A DNA stretch of 7,158 bases, from positions 1 through 7,158 of the forward strand of contig CACZNO010000036.1 in assembly GCA_902782505.1 (NCBI GenBank), read 5' to 3'. The notes under the pieces are model-generated. The model was not told where the DNA came from and made no database searches. It was given only the letters and a program-made list of their open reading frames with translations. A program made the position numbers and the translations under genes. Shown in pieces: positions 4,742 to 7,158 of this stretch. Numbering within the stretch: the stretch's first letter is position 1; each line of letters begins with the position of its first letter. Source of the stretch: an uncultured Erysipelotrichaceae bacterium (GTDB lineage: Bacteria; Bacillota_I; Bacilli_A; Erysipelotrichales; Erysipelotrichaceae).

Positions 4742-6085
4742 ATGATCAAAGTGATTACCTACGGCACCTATGACCTCTTACACGAGGGGCATATACGGCT
4801 TCTGAAACGCGCAAAAGCGTTGGGAGACTACCTGATCGTCGGCGTAACGTCCGAGGACTTTGACCGTTCCCGCGGTAAAATCAACGTCAAACAATCCCTG
4901 GCGGAGCGTATTGAAGGCGTCCGCAGCACCGGACTCGCGGATGAAATCATCGTCGAGGAATACGAAGGACAGAAGATCGATGATATCCGCCGTCTGGGCG
5001 TGGATATTTTTACGGTCGGTTCCGACTGGGTCGGTACCTTTGATTATCTGAAGGAATACTGCCAGGTGATTTATCTGGAACGCACACAAGGCGTTTCCAG
5101 CACCCAGATCCGCGCGGAAAAAGGCAGACTGCGTATCGGATTGTTGGGAGATTCGACGATTCTCGACAAATTCATCCGGGAATGCAAGTATGTCAACGGC
5201 GTGGAACTGACCGGAATCGCCAACGAAGATACGGATTGCCTGTCCGATATCTGTAAGGCTTTGCCGCTGGTTACGAAGAATTATGATGAAATTCTGGATT
5301 GTTCGGACGCGGTATATATCATTTCGCATCCGTCCAGACATTATGAAGAAGTCAAACACGCACTGGAGCGCGGAAAACATGTCATCTGCGAATCACCGAT
5401 TGCCCTGAAGCGAAATCAGGCAGAAGAATGTTTCCGCCTGGCCAAAGAAAAGGGACTGATTCTGCTGGAAGGAATCAAGACTGCGTATTCCATGGCTTAC
5501 GGAAGACTCGTTCTGATGGCCAAAACCGGCAAGATCGGCAATATTATCTCCATCGACGCGACCTGTACGAGTCTGCGGGATCTGCGTCAGTTCAGCGAAA
5601 AGGAACTGGATCGGGAATGGAACAGCATCACTGCCTGGGCACCCAACGGATTATTGCCGGTGTTCCAGCTGCTGGGAACTTCGTACAAGGATCTTCGGAT
5701 CGTGACGCGGATTCTCGATGAAGAAAGAAAACTCGACGCGTTTACCAAGATTGAGTTTGTTTATCCGAATGCGGTGGCGTCCGTGAAAGTCGGAACCGGT
5801 GCGAAGTCGGAAGGCGAAATGGTCATTTCCGGCACCAAGGGATATATTTATGTCCCGGCGCCGTGGTGGAAGACCGATTACTTCGAAATCCGCTATGAGA
5901 ACAGCAACGACAACAAGCGTTACTTCTACCAGTTAGACGGAGAAGGGATCCGCTATGAAATCGTGGCGTTCTCGCGCGCGGTGGAAACCGGGAAAAACTT
6001 CGCGTATATTTCCAAAGAAGCTTCGGAGGGAATCGCGGAAATCATGGAAAAATACCATGACGGAGAAGGAGTTCTTCGTATTTAA
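4742..6085 (+). CDS. Fusion: TagD-like cytidylyltransferase plus divergent Gfo/Idh/MocA-like domain
   Basis: This 447-residue protein has two domains. Residues 1-127 are a full-length match to glycerol-3-phosphate cytidylyltransferase (TagD, normally about 130 residues): V-I-T-Y-G-T-Y-D-L-L-H14-E-G-H17 (the HxGH nucleotide-binding motif), L-G-D-Y-L-I-V-G, G93-S-D-W-V-G-T-F-D-Y-L-K, and R114-T-Q-G-V-S-S-T121, the equivalent of the TagD R-T-E-G-I-S-T-T loop. This domain should be active and join CMP to a phosphorylated small molecule. Residues about 129-447 follow the Gfo/Idh/MocA oxidoreductase layout: a Rossmann start R-I-G-L-L-G, D-A-V-Y-I-I-S-H-P with H-Y-E-E-V-K-H-A-L-E-R-G-K-H-V-I-C, then a C-terminal alpha/beta domain. 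The expected catalytic residues are replaced: E217-S-P instead of E-K-P, N302 where the family has its histidine, and G-D-S-T-I-L in place of the glycine-rich G-x-G-x-x-G/A. The acceptor could be glycerol phosphate, an amino-alcohol phosphate or a phosphonate. The frame is intact with no sign of a joined pseudogene. Confidence 0.87.
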   Translation: MIKVITYGTYDLLHEGHIRLLKRAKALGDYLIVGVTSEDFDRSRGKINVKQSLAERIEGVRSTGLADEIIVEEYEGQKIDDIRRLGVDIFTVGSDWVGTFDYLKEYCQVIYLERTQGVSSTQIRAEKGRLRIGLLGDSTILDKFIRECKYVNGVELTGIANEDTDCLSDICKALPLVTKNYDEILDCSDAVYIISHPSRHYEEVKHALERGKHVICESPIALKRNQAEECFRLAKEKGLILLEGIKTAYSMAYGRLVLMAKTGKIGNIISIDATCTSLRDLRQFSEKELDREWNSITAWAPNGLLPVFQLLGTSYKDLRIVTRILDEERKLDAFTKIEFVYPNAVASVKVGTGAKSEGEMVISGTKGYIYVPAPWWKTDYFEIRYENSNDNKRYFYQLDGEGIRYEIVAFSRAVETGKNFAYISKEASEGIAEIMEKYHDGEGVLRI

Positions 6086-6100
6086 CGAAACGGTCCGCGT

Positions 6101-7156
6101 ATGGAAAAATCATGGATCGCGAATATCGCGGGATTGGACAGAGTCCGTTCGGAACTCTACGAAACCGCGGAGGATTTGAAAGTATCGGTCATTGTGCCGG
6201 TCTACAAAGTGGAACAATATCTTCCGGCGTGTCTGGATTCTTTAATGGCGCAGACATACCGGAATTTTGAAATTGTCGCGATCGATGACGGAAGTCCGGA
6301 CCGCTGCGGAGAGATCCTGGACGAATATGCGAAAAAAGACCCGCGGATCAAGGTGTTTCATAAGGAAAACGGCGGAATCGCGGAAGTACGCAATTTCGGA
6401 CCGGCGCATGCCGAAGGTGATCTGATTGCGTATGTCGATTCGGACGATCTGGTGCACCCCGACTATCTCAGAATACTGGTGTCGGCGCTCACCGGGGAAA
6501 ACGCGGACATCGCCGCGTGCGGATTCGTGCGCTGTTACGAAGACACCGGGAAGGCGCATTATCATCGCCGCGCCGACACGCCGGTCGTCATGAACCGCGG
6601 CGAAGCGATCCGGGATTATCTTTCACCGGCGAACTATATGTCCGTGAATACCTGGAACAAGGTTTACCGCAAAGAACTTTTCGAATACGGGGACATCGTG
6701 TTTCCCCCGGGAAAAATCTACGAAGACGCGCTGACGATGCACAAGATTTACGCGCATTGCGACAAGGCGGTGTTCGTGGATGAACCGCTGTATTATTACC
6801 GCCAGCGTTTCGGAAGTATCATGAACGCGGCGTTTGACAAGCGCTGTCTGGCGTTAAGGACGATTTATCCAAACGTGGAAAAGGAACTGGAAGAACGCGG
6901 ATATCACCTGCCGCAGGAACTGGAGATTTACCGGCTGGTGAACGATTTGAATATGATCAACGCGATTTCCGACGCACGTAAGCCGGATAAAGCGTTGTGG
7001 AAGGAAATGCAGAAGGAAATCCTTGTGCGCAAGGAAGAATACCGGAACAATCCGGGACTGACGAAGAAACAGAAAATTGCGCTGACTTTGATTGAAATGG
7101 GAATGCCGGTGTACGTTTTGGCGCGCCGGGTGTTAAAATGGAAAAGCAGTCTGTAG
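6101..7156 (+). CDS. GT2-family glycosyltransferase (GT-A fold), second copy
   Basis: An inverting GT2 glycosyltransferase of 351 residues, probably another step of repeat-unit assembly. Motifs are: V28-S-V-I-V-P-V-Y35, D62-D63-G-S, N90-G-G-I-A-E-V-R-N, D113-S-D-D116 (DXD type, metal and nucleotide binding), W185-N-K-V-Y-R-K, and E208-D209 at the catalytic-base position. The C-terminus is rich in basic and hydrophobic residues (K-K-Q-K-I-A-L, then Y-V-L-A-R-R-V-L-K-W-K), fitting peripheral membrane attachment. From ATG 6101 there is a 25-residue leader before the first strand of the fold, and no clear ribosome-binding site precedes this ATG. The alternative TTG at 6176 would begin right at the fold, but its GGAGG (6169-6173) is only 2 bases away, too close for normal use. 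The gene begins 15 bases after the fusion gene. It stops 2 bases before the window ends, so it is complete. Confidence 0.9.
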   Translation: MEKSWIANIAGLDRVRSELYETAEDLKVSVIVPVYKVEQYLPACLDSLMAQTYRNFEIVAIDDGSPDRCGEILDEYAKKDPRIKVFHKENGGIAEVRNFGPAHAEGDLIAYVDSDDLVHPDYLRILVSALTGENADIAACGFVRCYEDTGKAHYHRRADTPVVMNRGEAIRDYLSPANYMSVNTWNKVYRKELFEYGDIVFPPGKIYEDALTMHKIYAHCDKAVFVDEPLYYYRQRFGSIMNAAFDKRCLALRTIYPNVEKELEERGYHLPQELEIYRLVNDLNMINAISDARKPDKALWKEMQKEILVRKEEYRNNPGLTKKQKIALTLIEMGMPVYVLARRVLKWKSSL

Positions 7157-7158
7157 AA

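Overview
The window is a piece of a surface-polysaccharide (capsule, exopolysaccharide or cell-wall glycan) locus. All genes lie on the + strand and are tightly packed. Strong AGGAG/AAGGAG ribosome-binding sites, a TagD-type cytidylyltransferase and an LSm-like/GNAT acetyltransferase suggest a Bacillota (Firmicutes) bacterium of roughly 50% GC, judged by eye. I cannot name the genus. There are no RNA genes, insertion sequences, CRISPR arrays or clearly broken genes.

Left block (1-1373). The C-terminal third of UDP-galactopyranose mutase (glf) enters from the left edge. It is followed after 12 bases by a small antibiotic-biosynthesis-monooxygenase (ABM) fold protein, and after 6 more bases by a GNAT acetyltransferase carrying an N-terminal LSm-like module. 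The three probably end one transcription unit.

Junction (1374-1475). This is the only sizeable intergenic gap. It holds an extended -10 promoter element overlapped by a perfect 10-bp inverted repeat, a second hairpin that loops out the stop codon of the upstream gene, and a strong ribosome-binding site.

Right block (1476-7156). Five genes overlap or lie within 15 bases of each other: a GT4 glycosyltransferase, a GT2 glycosyltransferase, a class V PLP aminotransferase resembling the 2-aminoethylphosphonate/alanine-glyoxylate group, a fusion of a TagD-like cytidylyltransferase with a Gfo/Idh/MocA-like domain, and a second GT2 glycosyltransferase. The last gene ends 2 bases before the right edge, so the operon may continue.

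How they may fit together: Glf supplies UDP-galactofuranose, and the three glycosyltransferases would build a repeat unit. The aminotransferase and the cytidylyltransferase fusion, adjacent and each with its own strong RBS, look like a two-gene module making a cytidylyl-activated small amino compound to decorate or link the glycan; this is inference. The most unusual item is the fusion protein. Its second domain has the overall Gfo/Idh/MocA layout but has lost the EKP lysine, the expected Asp and His of the D-x-G-x-H segment, and part of the glycine-rich dinucleotide motif. It may therefore be a repurposed or non-redox domain.
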